In this document: positions 23,138 through 32,999 of the stretch, in pieces
Position numbering within the stretch: the first letter of the stretch is position 1
How the letters are laid out: every line of letters begins with the position of its first letter
NCBI GenBank assembly: GCA_012522275.1
Contig: JAAYKU010000289.1
Span: 1-49,299, forward strand
Direction: 5' to 3'
Source of the DNA: Smithella sp.
GTDB taxonomy: Bacteria > Desulfobacterota > Syntrophia > Syntrophales > Smithellaceae
Length of the DNA: 49,299 bases
Made by a program: the position numbers and the translations under genes
The notes under the pieces: model-generated
What the model saw: only the letters and a program-made list of their open reading frames with translations
Told to the model about the DNA's origin: nothing
The model's database searches: none

Positions 23138-25255
23138 TTACACTTCTGCGCCGAGCGCTTCTTTACGGCTGAGGCGAATCTTGCCCTGCTTGTCGACTTC
23201 CAGAACCTTGACCATAACCTCATCGCCCTCCTGAAGCACGTCCGTGACTTTAGCGATTCGTTCCTTGGCGATTTGAGATATATGCAGCAGGCCTTCCGTT
23301 CCAGGCAGAATCTCGACAAAAGCACCGAAATCAACAATCTTTTTGACCGTGCCGCGATAAATCTTCCCGACCTCCGCCTCTTCGGTCAGCCATTTGACCA
23401 TCGCCACGGCGCGCGCCGCCATTTCCGCATCCGCAGACGCGATGGTCACCGTGCCGTCATCTTCAACGTCAATGGTAACGCCTGTCTCGCTTATGATCTG
23501 GCGAATGTTCTTACCTCCCGAACCGATCACCGTCCGTACCTGGTCTTCCTTAACTTTGACGGTCGTGATCCGCGGTGCATACATAGAAATATCCGGACGG
23601 GGAGCGCTCAACGTTTCACGAAGCTTGCCGATGATGAGCAACCGTCCGTCACGCGCCTGGACCAGCGCCTGGCGTAGAATATCCTCTGTGAGGCCGTCGA
23701 TTTTAATGTCCATCTGCATCGCGGTAACTCCTTTTTCCGTACCGCAGACTTTAAAGTCCATATCGCCGGCGTGGTCCTCATCACCCAGAATGTCGGACAG
23801 AATCACCACTTTATCTCCCTCCTTGAGCAGGCCCATGGCGATGCCGGCGACTATATCCCGCACAGGCACGCCCCCGTCCATCAGACACAAAATTCCACCG
23901 CAGACAGTAGCCATGGACGACGACCCGTTGGAAGAGAGGATCTCGGAAACAATCCGTATCGTGTAGGGAAACTGCTCCGCCGTCGGCAGCACGGGAACGA
24001 GTGCTTTGCGCGCCAGCGCTCCGTGGCCTATTTCCCTGCGCCCGGGGGACCTCAAGGGTCTGGCCTCGCCCACGCTGTACGGAGGGAAATTGTAATGCAG
24101 CATAAACGAACGGAGCTCTTCACCGCCGACATAGTCCATTCTCTGTTCATCTGAAGACGTCCCCAGGGTCAGAGCGGTCAGGGCCTGCGTCTCGCCGCGG
24201 TTGAACAGAGCCGACCCGTGGGTACGGGGCAGAATGCCGACCTCGCTGCTGATCGGACGGATGTCCGTGGATGACCTGCCGTCAATCCTCTTTTTATCAT
24301 TTAAGATCATGTCGCGCAGAATACGTGATTCCAGTTGCTCGATGATGGCCGCGACCTTCTTGCAAAGGATCGGATCATCACCGCCGATGCTTTTGACTGC
24401 CGCTTCCCGAACCTCTCCAAGCTTCCCCTGGCGCTCCAGCTTGCGCGGCATATCGTAGCCTTCCCGCAGCCCCGGCAGAGCCGCCTCGCTCACCTTCGCT
24501 ATCAGAGCCTCGTCAGGTGTTTCTTCCTGCACCGCACGCTTGGCCTTCCCGACCACCTCGCTTACCTGGTCCTGCAGGTCAATTATCGGTCGGACAGCTT
24601 CCAGGCCGAATTTGATGGCTTCGATAATGACATCTTCCGTCACCTCTTTGGCCTCCCCTTCCATCATCACCAGCTCCACGTCGTAGGGACGCCCGGCACT
24701 GCCCGGCACTGCCTTGCGGCCTACCAGAAAAAGGCTCATCTCGCTTTCCAGCATCTGCTGTGCGGAAGCGTTGGCCACCAGTTCACCATTGATACGTCCG
24801 ACGCGCACGCCGGCTATCGGACCTTTGAAAGGGATGTCCGATATCCCGAGTGCGGCCGAAGCGCCGACCATGGCGGCTACATCCGCGTCGTTTTCCTTGT
24901 CCACTGAAAGCAGTGTGGCCACCAGTTGCGTCTCGCAATGGTAGTCTTTGGGAAACAAAGGACGGATCGCCCGGTCAATGATTCGTGAGGTTAAAATCTC
25001 GTGCTCATTGGGGCGCCCCTCCCGCTTGAAAAAGCCACCGGGAATTTTTCCGGCGGCAAAAGTCATTTCCTGATAATCCACCGTGAGCGGCAAGAAATCC
25101 ACTCCCTCGCGCGCGATTCTCGATGAAACAGCCGTCACCAGCACGACCGTGTCGCCATAGCTTACCAGCACAGAACCGTCTGCCTGCGCCGCCACATAAT
25201 TTGTTTTGATCGTGAAATTTCGTCCTGCGAAATCCATGCTGAATGTGTTATTCAT
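23138..25255 (-). CDS. pnp: polyribonucleotide nucleotidyltransferase (PNPase)
   Basis: 705 aa, standard length. It degrades RNA phosphorolytically from the 3' end and works in the degradosome and in RNA quality control. Two RNase PH domains are present (the first with AGKIPGGFFKREGRPNEHEILTSR split over two motifs, the second with RTHGSALFNRGETQALTALTLG and GDEDHAGDMDFKV carrying catalytic acids), joined by an alpha-helical linker. The C-terminus has a KH domain (VRTVIGSGGKNIRQI, about 555-615) and an S1 domain (GKIYRGTVKKIVDFGAFVEILPGTEGLLHISQI, about 620-690). GGAGGAAATTG precedes the ATG. It follows rpsO across a long hairpin, the classical arrangement. Confidence 0.98.
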   Translation of the reverse strand: MNNTFSMDFAGRNFTIKTNYVAAQADGSVLVSYGDTVVLVTAVSSRIAREGVDFLPLTVDYQEMTFAAGKIPGGFFKREGRPNEHEILTSRIIDRAIRPLFPKDYHCETQLVATLLSVDKENDADVAAMVGASAALGISDIPFKGPIAGVRVGRINGELVANASAQQMLESEMSLFLVGRKAVPGSAGRPYDVELVMMEGEAKEVTEDVIIEAIKFGLEAVRPIIDLQDQVSEVVGKAKRAVQEETPDEALIAKVSEAALPGLREGYDMPRKLERQGKLGEVREAAVKSIGGDDPILCKKVAAIIEQLESRILRDMILNDKKRIDGRSSTDIRPISSEVGILPRTHGSALFNRGETQALTALTLGTSSDEQRMDYVGGEELRSFMLHYNFPPYSVGEARPLRSPGRREIGHGALARKALVPVLPTAEQFPYTIRIVSEILSSNGSSSMATVCGGILCLMDGGVPVRDIVAGIAMGLLKEGDKVVILSDILGDEDHAGDMDFKVCGTEKGVTAMQMDIKIDGLTEDILRQALVQARDGRLLIIGKLRETLSAPRPDISMYAPRITTVKVKEDQVRTVIGSGGKNIRQIISETGVTIDVEDDGTVTIASADAEMAARAVAMVKWLTEEAEVGKIYRGTVKKIVDFGAFVEILPGTEGLLHISQIAKERIAKVTDVLQEGDEVMVKVLEVDKQGKIRLSRKEALGAEV

Positions 25256-25297
25256 TCAATTTCCTCCATCTTTTCTGATTGTTGTCCGAGGCAGAAA

Positions 25298-25385
25298 ATT
25301 CAAGGGCGAAACGCAAAAGCCGATTGGCGCGGGCATTGTTTGGTGCTTGTCCGGCCGGTCGCGCTTTTTCCTTCCGCCCTTGAAT
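25298..25385 (-). promoter_or_regulatory. long imperfect hairpin in the rpsO-pnp intergenic region
   Basis: ATTCAAGGGCG (25298-25308) pairs perfectly with CGCCCTTGAAT (25375-25385), and the pairing continues inward through GAA/TTC and AAAAGC/GCTTTT. This gives an extended stem of roughly 25 bp with interior loops, before pnp. In E. coli the same place holds the RNase III-cleaved stem used for PNPase autoregulation. Confidence 0.6.
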
Positions 25386-25392
25386 ATGTTTG

Positions 25393-25659
25393 CTATTTTC
25401 TGAGACCCAGACGTTTGATTATGCTTCTGTACCGCTCGACATCATTGTCCTTGATGTAATTGAGCAGCCTTCTTCTTTGCCCTACCAGTTTCAAAAGCCC
25501 ACGTCGGGAATGATGGTCCTTCTGATGAGATTTGAAATGTTCGGTCAGATATTCAATTCTGGCGCTCAGCAGAGCGATTTGCACCTCAGGTGATCCCGTA
25601 TCCTTCTCATGTGTCCTGTAGTCTTCAATTAATGCCCTTCTCTTTTCCGAAGTTAACAC
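25393..25659 (-). CDS. rpsO: 30S ribosomal protein S15
   Basis: 88 aa, typical. It is a primary binder of the 16S rRNA central domain. It starts at a GTG behind GGGAGGTACGGAC. The family is clear from the start [21 protein letters not shown], then [26 protein letters not shown] and the ending [13 protein letters not shown]. It sits between truB (51 bp away) and pnp, as in many proteobacteria. Confidence 0.98.
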   Translation of the reverse strand: MLTSEKRRALIEDYRTHEKDTGSPEVQIALLSARIEYLTEHFKSHQKDHHSRRGLLKLVGQRRRLLNYIKDNDVERYRSIIKRLGLRK

Positions 25660-25710
25660 GTCCGTACCTCCCTTTTGTTGATTCCTTATTTCTCAGTTCT
25701 CTTTAACAGG

Positions 25711-26640
25711 TTATTTAAATACCCTCAACAGCCTGGCCGCCTGCGTATTTTCCTTCCCGCGGCTTATCTCTACAGCCGGCATCTGCATTTCGGCCAGGGC
25801 AACCAGCTCACCGTTGGGACCGGTAAACTTTATCATATCTCCGACGACAAGGAAAGAATGAACATTGTGCCGGAGCATATGGGCATCCGGTTGAAAACCG
25901 TCCCGCAGCCTGCGCGCCGTCGAATCATCAACGACAACGGCAGGGATATAAGGCACAGACTCCTGCATGGACAGCATCCGGTCCAGTAGTTCCTTTCTCT
26001 TCTCTTCACCTTCACCCGCCACCAAAGACACGGCCATACTTTCCGTAAAAGGTCCGCTTTTCACTCTTCGCAACCGGCAAAGGCACGCGCCGCATCCGAG
26101 TGCCTGTCCCGCGTCGGAGCAAATCGTCCTGATGTACGTCCCCGCGGAGCAGACAATGTCGAACGTCACATGAGGGTAGTCAATCTCCCTCACCTTCAAG
26201 TCGAAAACCTCAACTTCACGCACGGTGCGCTCTGGAAATTCGCCGGCCCGCGCGTACCGATACAGGGGCTTTCCCTTGTATTTGACGGCCGAAAAAGCCG
26301 GGGGCAGCTGTTTGATTTTACCTGCAAACCCGGCAAGTGTTTTTATTATCTCCTCCTGGCGGGGCATGAGCTCACAGCGGCCGGTAATTTTTCCTTCCGT
26401 GTCCTGCGTGTCTGTCTGCACCCCCAAGAGCATGACCGCCCGGTACGTTTTATCGGCCACGGATAAAAACTGCGCCAGCTTTGTCGCCTCGTTTACGCAG
26501 ACAGGCAAAACACCTGTCGCCATCGGATCGAGCGTACCGAGATGTCCTGCCTTCCGGGCGCGCAGGATCCTTTTTACTTTCGCCACGACATCATGGGAAG
26601 TGCACCCGGCCGGTTTGTCTATCACCACGATGCCGTTCAT
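25711..26640 (-). CDS. truB: tRNA pseudouridine-55 synthase
   Basis: 309 aa. It makes pseudouridine 55 in the T loop of tRNAs. The N-terminal MNGIVVIDKPAGCTSHDVV and the catalytic Asp38 in GHLGTLDPMATGVLPV are textbook TruB; DKTYRAVMLLG, the RxI/L motif region and a C-terminal PUA domain (MIKFTGPNGELVALAEM) follow. It starts 6 bp after nrnA ends and belongs to the rimP-pnp operon. Confidence 0.97.
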   Translation of the reverse strand: MNGIVVIDKPAGCTSHDVVAKVKRILRARKAGHLGTLDPMATGVLPVCVNEATKLAQFLSVADKTYRAVMLLGVQTDTQDTEGKITGRCELMPRQEEIIKTLAGFAGKIKQLPPAFSAVKYKGKPLYRYARAGEFPERTVREVEVFDLKVREIDYPHVTFDIVCSAGTYIRTICSDAGQALGCGACLCRLRRVKSGPFTESMAVSLVAGEGEEKRKELLDRMLSMQESVPYIPAVVVDDSTARRLRDGFQPDAHMLRHNVHSFLVVGDMIKFTGPNGELVALAEMQMPAVEISRGKENTQAARLLRVFK

Positions 26641-26646
26641 AAAACT

Positions 26647-27597
26647 CTATAATTCCTTGACCGCTTCGTATATCAGCGCTTTCACCACCTCAATATTGCC
26701 GCTTATCCGGCAGGCGGCGGCATTGGTGTGCCCCCCGCCCCCGAACCTGCCGGCTATTTTCTCCACATTGACTCTGCCTTTGGACCTCAGGCTCACCTTG
26801 AATTTCTCCTCTTCCATCTGCGTGTATAAAACGGCAATATCGATTCCCCTGACCGTCCGCGGCACGTCGACAAATCCTTCCGTGTGATCCATCGTCGCCC
26901 CCGCCCGGCGCAGGTGCTCGAAGGTGACCGTCATGGAGGCAATCCTGTTTTCCAGGTCAATTTCGACCGTTTCCATCGCCGCCGCCAGCAGCTTCAGCTT
27001 TGCCGGCGAATCACTCTCATAGATATTTTCGGAAATCCATTGCGGGCTGGCCCCGCCTTCTACGAGGTCTCCCGCCGCCCTGAGCGTGTCGCGTCCGGTA
27101 TTGGAATAGCGGAAACCGCCTGTGTCCGTCAAAATAGCCGCGTACAGATTTGTGCAGATATCACTGGTCATCTGTGCGTTCATGGCCTTCATCAGGCGGT
27201 ACAGAAGCTCGCCGGTGGAGCTGGCCTTTGGATCGAGCATGCTCAATCTGGTAAATCCCCCGTTGGAAACATGGTGATCAATGTTGATGAGAGTCTTGAT
27301 TTCCGTCAGGTAAGGAAGAATGCTCCCGACCCGCTCCGCTTCTGAACAGTCCAGAATGAATCCCACATCATATTCTTCAGGGTTGTCTACAGTGTGAACG
27401 ATATATTCAGCGGCGGGCAAAAACCGGTATTGCTCGGGTGTTGGATCCTGATTGCACACGACAGCCTGCTTCCCCAGCCCTTTCAGCATCAAATACAAAG
27501 CCAGCTCCGAGCCGAGTGCATCTCCGTCTAGCCGCACATGCGACGTTATGAAAAATCTATTCCCGGATTGAATGGCCGTCTTTATTTCTTCAACCAT
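26647..27597 (-). CDS. nrnA: DHH-family bifunctional oligoribonuclease / pAp phosphatase
   Basis: 316 aa from the ATG at 27595-27597, which overlaps the rbfA stop by 8 bp; the frame extends upstream inside rbfA to 27732 but that part is not NrnA-like. NrnA degrades 2-5-mer RNAs and dephosphorylates 3'-phosphoadenosine 5'-phosphate. DHH motif I is SHVRLDGDALGS (His20, Asp24, Asp26), the DHH triad is in NIDHHVSNGG, and the DHHA1 substrate loop is GGGGHTNAAA near the C-terminus. Its place between rbfA and truB is common in Gram-positives and deltaproteobacteria. Confidence 0.95.
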   Translation of the reverse strand: MVEEIKTAIQSGNRFFITSHVRLDGDALGSELALYLMLKGLGKQAVVCNQDPTPEQYRFLPAAEYIVHTVDNPEEYDVGFILDCSEAERVGSILPYLTEIKTLINIDHHVSNGGFTRLSMLDPKASSTGELLYRLMKAMNAQMTSDICTNLYAAILTDTGGFRYSNTGRDTLRAAGDLVEGGASPQWISENIYESDSPAKLKLLAAAMETVEIDLENRIASMTVTFEHLRRAGATMDHTEGFVDVPRTVRGIDIAVLYTQMEEEKFKVSLRSKGRVNVEKIAGRFGGGGHTNAAACRISGNIEVVKALIYEAVKEL

Positions 27598-27949
27598 CAC
27601 TTTCGTCCTCTTCGGCGATCTGTGCGAGCAGTTTTTCAATGCGGCTGCCGTAGGCGAATGACTTGTCATGCACAAAAATAATTTCCGGCACCGAACGCAG
27701 CCGCAGGCGGCTCCCCAGCTCACGGCGTACAAATCCTCTGGCCCTGCTTAAACCCTCTTGAATATCTTTGCCGCACTCGTCCTTGCCCATTTCTACAAAG
27801 TATATCCGGGCGCTTTGCAGGTCATCTGACATTTTGACGCCCGTGACCGTCACGGCCTGCAGTCGGGGGTCCTTGACCGCCTTAAGCAGAATATCGGACA
27901 TTTCTTTCATGACCAGTTCACCGACTCTATCCGCCCTTTTAAAAGTCAT
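27590..27949 (-). CDS. rbfA: 30S ribosome-binding factor A
   Basis: 119 aa. It is a 30S maturation factor with a type II KH fold. RADRVGELVMKEMSDILLKAVKDPRL, then VTVTGVKMSDDLQSARIYF and LGSRLRLRSVPEIIFVHDKS are family signatures. It overlaps the DUF503 gene by 11 bp and nrnA by 8 bp, so translation is likely coupled. Confidence 0.96.
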   Translation of the reverse strand: MTFKRADRVGELVMKEMSDILLKAVKDPRLQAVTVTGVKMSDDLQSARIYFVEMGKDECGKDIQEGLSRARGFVRRELGSRLRLRSVPEIIFVHDKSFAYGSRIEKLLAQIAEEDESDG

Positions 27950-28277
27950 CGTACTTACCTGTTTCCCAATCCGCGGCTTCGAGAAAATCAGAAACGACCA
28001 TCAATTCGACTTTAGATGAGATCACCTCGGCAACCTTCAGTGCATCGATAAACCGCAACAAGTGCTCGACCTTGCCGTTGACAAAGCGCGATTCATTTCC
28101 TGTGATCGCAAAACCTATTTGCGCTGACCGGTGGCTGTCAAGGTCTCCTACCTGTGAGATGGAAATATTAAACTCATTTTGCACGCGCTTTAAGATTTTA
28201 TTTAAAACGCTTTTTTTTTCCTTCAAAGAGCCGGACATGGGAATCCGCAATTGAATTATACCGTAGGCGATCACCAT
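27939..28277 (-). CDS. DUF503 (YlxP-like) protein
   Basis: 112 aa. The start MVIAYGIIQLRIPMSGSLKEKK followed by VLNKILKRVQNEFNISISQVGDLDSHRSAQIGF is the DUF503 signature. The family often sits between infB and rbfA and in B. subtilis (YlxP) is linked to ribosome biogenesis, but its molecular role is not settled. It lies 22 bp after infB and overlaps rbfA. Confidence 0.92.
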   Translation of the reverse strand: MVIAYGIIQLRIPMSGSLKEKKSVLNKILKRVQNEFNISISQVGDLDSHRSAQIGFAITGNESRFVNGKVEHLLRFIDALKVAEVISSKVELMVVSDFLEAADWETGKYDDF

Positions 28278-28299
28278 AATGGTTCATCAAAAGACTGCC

Positions 28300-30921
28300 C
28301 TATAATTTCCTCTCGAGTGTCTCCACGATATAAGACTCGATGACGTCCTGTACATGAATGTCATTGTAGCCCTCGATGCCGATGCCGCAGTCAAACCCGG
28401 CGAGCACCTCTTTGGCATCATCCTTAAACCGTTTCAGAGACAGTAATTTTCCATCGAAAACAACCACACCGTCGCGCAGCAGGCGGACACCGGCCGCCCG
28501 CGTAATTTTTCCATCCGTCACATGACAACCGGCAATAATGCCGATTTTGGGGACTTTAAACAGCTCACGCACCTCGGCGCGGCCCTGCACGACCTCTTTA
28601 TACTCCGGATCCAGAAGCCCTTCCATCGCCTGTCGCACATCGACAATGACACTGTAAATAATGTCGTAGAGTTTGATCTCCACGCCTTCCTGCTCGGCCA
28701 GTTCGGTCACCCGGGCGTCCGGGCGGACGTTGAATCCGATAATGATCGCGTTGGACGCAGAGGCCAGCATGATGTCCGTCTCACTGATCGCGCCCGTCGA
28801 GCTGTGGATCGTCTTGATGTGGACATCGTCGGTGGACAGCTTGTTCAGAGCGTCAGACAGGGCTTCGATTGCCCCTTGCACGTCCGCCTTGATGATAATG
28901 TTGAGCTCCTTGGCACCTTCCTTTATCTTCTCGTAGAGCTGCTCGAGGGTAATTTTGGACGTTGTGGAAAGTTCCTTTTCCCGCGCTTTTCTGTGCCAGT
29001 ACCCGGCAATGGTGCGCGCCTTTTTTTCATCCTCCACACAGATAAATTCCGCGCCCGTCTGCGGCACACTGGAAAACCCGATGACCTCCACCGGCATCGC
29101 AGGGCCCGCCTCTTTGACGCGCCTGCCCTGATCGTCGATCATCGCACGAACCCGGCCGAACTCCGCCCTGGAAACAAAAGCATCTCCTTCACGCAATGTT
29201 CCCTGCTGAATCAGCACCGTCGCCACCGGACCGCGGCCGCGGTCGAGCTTGGATTCGATAATCGTTCCGTGCGCGGACAAAGTAGGGTCTGCCTTCAGCT
29301 CGAGCACATCGGCCTGTAAAAGGATCATCTCCAGCAGCTCTTCGATGCCGATTTTCTTTTTGGCCGATACCTCGCAAAAGATAGTATCACCGCCCCACTG
29401 TTCCGACAAAAGCCCGTGTTCGGTCAGCGCCTGTTTGATCTTCTCCGGATCCGCTCCCTGCTTGTCGATCTTGTTGATCGCCACAATGATCGGTACACCG
29501 GCAACCTTGGAGTGGTTGATGGCCTCCACCGTCTGATCCATCACGCCGTCATCGGCCGCGACAACCAGCACGACAACGTCCGTCACCTGCGCCCCGCGGG
29601 CGCGCATGGCGGTAAACGCCTCATGGCCAGGCGTGTCGAGAAACACGATATCACGGCCGTGCAAATGAACATGATAGGCGCCGATGGCCTGCGTAATACC
29701 GCCCGCCTCGCCGTCGATGACATTGGTCTGGCGAATCGCATCCAGAAGTGACGTTTTCCCATGATCGACATGTCCCATGATCGTCACAATCGGAGCCCGC
29801 GGCAGAAGGTTTTCCCCCGAGGACTGAGGTATCAGCGTGGACTCTTCAAATTCCTGTTCCGCTTTTTCCACCTGAAAGCTGAACTCCGCCGCCACCAGTG
29901 AGGCAATGTCAAAATCGATGGACTGATTGATGGTCGCCATGACTCCCATGCCGATCAGCTTGTTGATGACATCGCCGGCTTTGATACCCATCCTCTTGGC
30001 CAGCTCTCCGGTGGTGATCGTCTCGCCGACGCGGAGGCGGCGCTTGATCGCTTTGGGCACAGTGATTTCGGTTTTCTTCATCTTGATGGGAGCGGATTTT
30101 TTTCCCTCCTTCCACCTGGCGAAAACCACTTCACGGTCATCATCTATTTTTCTGACTTTTTTGTCGCCTTTCTTTTCGGCAAACTTGCGGCGCGGGACGT
30201 CTTTTTCCTCTTCGATGAAAACTTCTACCGGACCTTTCCCTCTTTTTTTCGTTTTTTCCGTCTCTGTTTTGATGGCCTGCTCCGGCAGGGCGGCAGCGAC
30301 TTTTTCCGCCGGCTTCTGAAGGGTCTTTGTCGGAGCCTCTTTCTTCTCTTCCGGCCTGGCCGCTTTGTGCCGGGACATCATAGGCGGACGCACAGGAAGG
30401 ATCACGGGCGGCTGTTTGGGCTTTGAAGGGCCAACGGGCAAAACCGGCTTCGCTTCGGCTGCCTGCGCATCAGTCGCTTCGCCGGCGGATACCGCGTGCA
30501 CGTCTTTTCTTTCCCCGGAAACGCCCTTTGTCTCTTCCTTAACCGGCGGCACAGACTTCATTACAGGCTGCTTTTCTTCGCCTACCTCTGTTTCTGCCTG
30601 CGTTTTTGCAGCATCGTCCAGCCTCGCTTCTCTTGCCTCCTTCGGCACGACGTCCTCGTCCGCCTGCACCTCTTCGTCGGGAGCTTCCTCTACGGGCACG
30701 CGCACCGCACGGCGGCGGATAACCGTGGTTCTGATCCTTTCCTCCACAATTTGCCGCGGCGCTTTCGCCTGCAGATCCTCCTTGACGCGATCTATATCTT
30801 CTTCTTCCAAAGTGCTGGCATGGGATTTGACCGTGATGCCCAATAATTCAAGGCGCGCAATCAGATCCTTGCTTTCCATGCCCAGTTCTTTGGCCAATTC
30901 ATAAACTCGCTTTTTCGCCAT
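28300..30921 (-). CDS. infB: translation initiation factor IF-2
   Basis: 873 aa. It is a GTPase that places initiator tRNA on the 30S subunit. An IF2-N domain ([25 protein letters not shown]) starts the protein, followed by about 200 low-complexity charged residues rich in Glu/Ala/Lys/Pro. A second N-terminal module ([22 protein letters not shown]) precedes the G domain with G1 GHVDHGKTS (about 380), G3 DTPGHE and G4 NKID. The C-terminal domains end in [17 protein letters not shown]. It starts about 40 bp after nusA. The gene for YlxR, often between nusA and infB, is absent here. Confidence 0.98.
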   Translation of the reverse strand: MAKKRVYELAKELGMESKDLIARLELLGITVKSHASTLEEEDIDRVKEDLQAKAPRQIVEERIRTTVIRRRAVRVPVEEAPDEEVQADEDVVPKEAREARLDDAAKTQAETEVGEEKQPVMKSVPPVKEETKGVSGERKDVHAVSAGEATDAQAAEAKPVLPVGPSKPKQPPVILPVRPPMMSRHKAARPEEKKEAPTKTLQKPAEKVAAALPEQAIKTETEKTKKRGKGPVEVFIEEEKDVPRRKFAEKKGDKKVRKIDDDREVVFARWKEGKKSAPIKMKKTEITVPKAIKRRLRVGETITTGELAKRMGIKAGDVINKLIGMGVMATINQSIDFDIASLVAAEFSFQVEKAEQEFEESTLIPQSSGENLLPRAPIVTIMGHVDHGKTSLLDAIRQTNVIDGEAGGITQAIGAYHVHLHGRDIVFLDTPGHEAFTAMRARGAQVTDVVVLVVAADDGVMDQTVEAINHSKVAGVPIIVAINKIDKQGADPEKIKQALTEHGLLSEQWGGDTIFCEVSAKKKIGIEELLEMILLQADVLELKADPTLSAHGTIIESKLDRGRGPVATVLIQQGTLREGDAFVSRAEFGRVRAMIDDQGRRVKEAGPAMPVEVIGFSSVPQTGAEFICVEDEKKARTIAGYWHRKAREKELSTTSKITLEQLYEKIKEGAKELNIIIKADVQGAIEALSDALNKLSTDDVHIKTIHSSTGAISETDIMLASASNAIIIGFNVRPDARVTELAEQEGVEIKLYDIIYSVIVDVRQAMEGLLDPEYKEVVQGRAEVRELFKVPKIGIIAGCHVTDGKITRAAGVRLLRDGVVVFDGKLLSLKRFKDDAKEVLAGFDCGIGIEGYNDIHVQDVIESYIVETLERKL

Positions 30922-30961
30922 CCCCGAAACTCCCTTCGGTTAAACACCCGCTTCGCGCAAA

Positions 30962-32221
30962 CTATTCTTTATTACCACTCGTTTCCTCATCCAAAAGCCT
31001 GATGGCCTCCTCAATCCATTCATTGCCTGATTTTTCGCCGACGCCGGGAATCTCGGCGATCATTTCCGCTTCCGTCGCCGCCAGCATGCCAATGCTTTTA
31101 ATACCGTGAGCAAAAAGCTTTTCTGCCATAGCCGGCCCGATACCGGGAATCCTCGTCAGGGCCTTCTGCCCATCATCATCTTTTTCAGTGGCCATCGTTT
31201 CGCTCTTGACATCTATTTTCCATCCTGTCAGTTTGACCGCCAGGCGGACATTCTGCCCGTTTTTTCCGATGGCCAAAGATAGCTGATCATCGGGAACAAT
31301 CACCGTCATGGCCCGGTTTTCTTCATCGACAAACACCCTGTTTACCTTTGCCGGGGAAAGCGCGCTGGAAACATACTTGGCCGAGTCTTCCGTATAGGGA
31401 ATAATATCTATCTTTTCGCCGCGCAGCTCCTGAACCACACTTTGCACACGCGTACCGCGCATGCCTACGCAGGCGCCTACCGGGTCGATATCCTTGTCTT
31501 TGGCCTTCACGGCGATTTTGCCGCGCCTGCCCGGCTCGCGCGCCACGCTGACAATGTCGATGAGCCCTTCGGAAATTTCCGGTACCTCAACCTCAAAAAG
31601 CGCTTTGAGAAAAGCCGGGTGAGTTCTCGACAAAATGATCTGCGCACCTTTCGTATTCTTTTTCACGTCAACCAGATATGTGCGGATACGCTCGCCGCGC
31701 TTATAGGCCTCCCGATGAATCTGCTCCGTCGGGGGAACCACACCTTCGGCGCGTCCCAGATTGACAACAATGTTTCCCCCCTCGAAACGCTGCACAAAAC
31801 CGTTGATCAGCTCGCCTTTGCGATCCTTGTACTCATCATAGATGTTGTCCCGTTCCGCGTCCTTCACGCGCTGAATGATGATCTGCTTGGCCATCTGCAC
31901 GGCAATCCGGCCGAAGGAGCCTGCGTCAATTTTCATCCCCAGGGAATCACCCGGCTCTGCGCCCTCATCCAGCGTGCTTCTGGCCTCTTCCTGGGAAATT
32001 TGTGTCTCCGGATCAAGAACATTATCGACAACCGTCTTGAACTGAAAAACTTCGATTTCTCCGGCTTCATCATTATAACTGGCTTCGATATCTACATTTT
32101 GCCCCATCTTTTTTCTGGCCGCAGTCAGCATTGCCGCCTCGAGTGCCTCTATAATGACAGCCTTGTCGATACCTCTGTCTTTCACCATCTGTTCAATCAG
32201 ACGCTTAAGCTCTTGAAACAT
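30962..32221 (-). CDS. nusA: transcription termination/antitermination factor NusA
   Basis: 419 aa from the ATG at 32219-32221, which follows GGAGGGTTATCA; the frame extends 14 codons upstream without support. It binds RNA polymerase and RNA to modulate pausing and termination. The N-terminal polymerase-binding domain (IDKAVIIEALEAAMLTAARKK), S1 domain (region with NGFVQRFEGGNIVVNLGRAEGV, about 130-200), two KH domains (DKDIDPVGACVGMRGTRVQSV; LSLAIGKNGQNVRLAVKL) and a C-terminal helix-hairpin-helix region (RIPGIGPAMAEKLFAHGI ... IPGVGEKSG) are in order. The C-terminal part is a single HhH domain, not the two acidic repeats of E. coli. Confidence 0.97.
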   Translation of the reverse strand: MFQELKRLIEQMVKDRGIDKAVIIEALEAAMLTAARKKMGQNVDIEASYNDEAGEIEVFQFKTVVDNVLDPETQISQEEARSTLDEGAEPGDSLGMKIDAGSFGRIAVQMAKQIIIQRVKDAERDNIYDEYKDRKGELINGFVQRFEGGNIVVNLGRAEGVVPPTEQIHREAYKRGERIRTYLVDVKKNTKGAQIILSRTHPAFLKALFEVEVPEISEGLIDIVSVAREPGRRGKIAVKAKDKDIDPVGACVGMRGTRVQSVVQELRGEKIDIIPYTEDSAKYVSSALSPAKVNRVFVDEENRAMTVIVPDDQLSLAIGKNGQNVRLAVKLTGWKIDVKSETMATEKDDDGQKALTRIPGIGPAMAEKLFAHGIKSIGMLAATEAEMIAEIPGVGEKSGNEWIEEAIRLLDEETSGNKE

Positions 32222-32272
32222 TGATAACCCTCCATTTTTCTTCTCCGGAACCGCAACACTCACAGCCCGTCA

Positions 32273-32761
32273 CTATCTCTGGGGAACCACCGGCGCATCA
32301 TCAACCAGATTGGCTTTTATAATCTGCTGTCTGGCAATGGCATACTGTGTACCGGACACTTCCAGGCGGACAATTTTCGCTCCATCCTCATCCGCATAAT
32401 CGGTGAGTATTCCCTGAAAGTTTTTCATGCCGTCGATTTTCTCAGACGTTCTGATGCGCACGCAGCTGCCTTTGTATCTTATGAAATCGACGTCGCGCGA
32501 GATAGGACGATCCGGTCCGGGCGACGACACTTCCAGCGTATAAGGCCCACGCGTCAGGTCGTGGACATCCAGTATATCGCCCAGTTGGTTGCTGACGGCC
32601 GCGCAGTCATCAAGGGTCACGCCTGCGTCCTTGTCCAGAAACAGACGGAATACCCAGCGGGAATGCATCTTGATGCACTCCACATGAATCAGCTCCATGT
32701 CTTCCGATTCAGCCACCGGCCGGGCCAGCTCCCAAATTTTATCTTTTAGCTCATTGTACAT
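32273..32761 (-). CDS. rimP: ribosome maturation factor RimP
   Basis: 162 aa from the ATG at 32759-32761, which gives the family N-terminus; the frame continues upstream through the tRNA-Gly gene, which cannot be coding. RimP assists 30S assembly. GVTLDDCAAVSNQLGDILD and YTLEVSSPGPDRPISRDVDFIRYKG are RimP hallmarks, and a small SH3-like C-terminal domain follows. It starts about 26 bp after a strong terminator that follows tRNA-Gly, and is 51 bp before nusA. Confidence 0.95.
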   Translation of the reverse strand: MYNELKDKIWELARPVAESEDMELIHVECIKMHSRWVFRLFLDKDAGVTLDDCAAVSNQLGDILDVHDLTRGPYTLEVSSPGPDRPISRDVDFIRYKGSCVRIRTSEKIDGMKNFQGILTDYADEDGAKIVRLEVSGTQYAIARQQIIKANLVDDAPVVPQR

Positions 32762-32780
32762 AAAAACCGCTTCAGAAAAT

Positions 32781-32802
32781 AAAAAAGTGGGCGACAGCCC
32801 AC
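32781..32802 (-). terminator. intrinsic terminator between tRNA-Gly and rimP
   Basis: On the minus strand GTGGGC-TGTC-GCCCAC (32787-32802) is followed directly by TTTTTT (32781-32786). It would end the tRNA transcript about 108 bases after the tRNA. rimP lies beyond it with no obvious promoter of its own in between. Confidence 0.8.
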
Positions 32803-32910
32803 TCCAGCGTACAACTATCAGCAATGGTCGGATAGCTGCTACCATATTAAAAATGGCGACGCAAGCAATATTTATAACCGGAGGCGTGTCGCCTTGAGGC
32901 TTACGGCAAA

Positions 32911-32985
32911 TGGAGCGGGCGACCGGGCTCGAACCGGCGACGTCCAGCTTGGGAAGCTGACATTCTACCACTGAATTACGCCCGC
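32911..32985 (-). tRNA. tRNA-Gly (anticodon CCC)
   Basis: Read on the minus strand: acceptor GCGGGCG with CGCCCGC, discriminator T, CCA encoded at 32911-32913. Anticodon loop TTCCCAA carries CCC (complement of 32951-32953), flanked by CAGC/GCTG. The T arm has GGTTCGAGCC. It closely resembles E. coli tRNA-Gly(CCC). It heads the rimP-nusA-infB operon, in the place where E. coli has an initiator tRNA gene. Confidence 0.95.
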
Positions 32986-32999
32986 TCAGGGAAGAAGGA

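Noticed and set aside
28522-29319. Plus-strand frame opposite infB
   Set aside because: Antisense shadow of the highly conserved IF-2 G domain.
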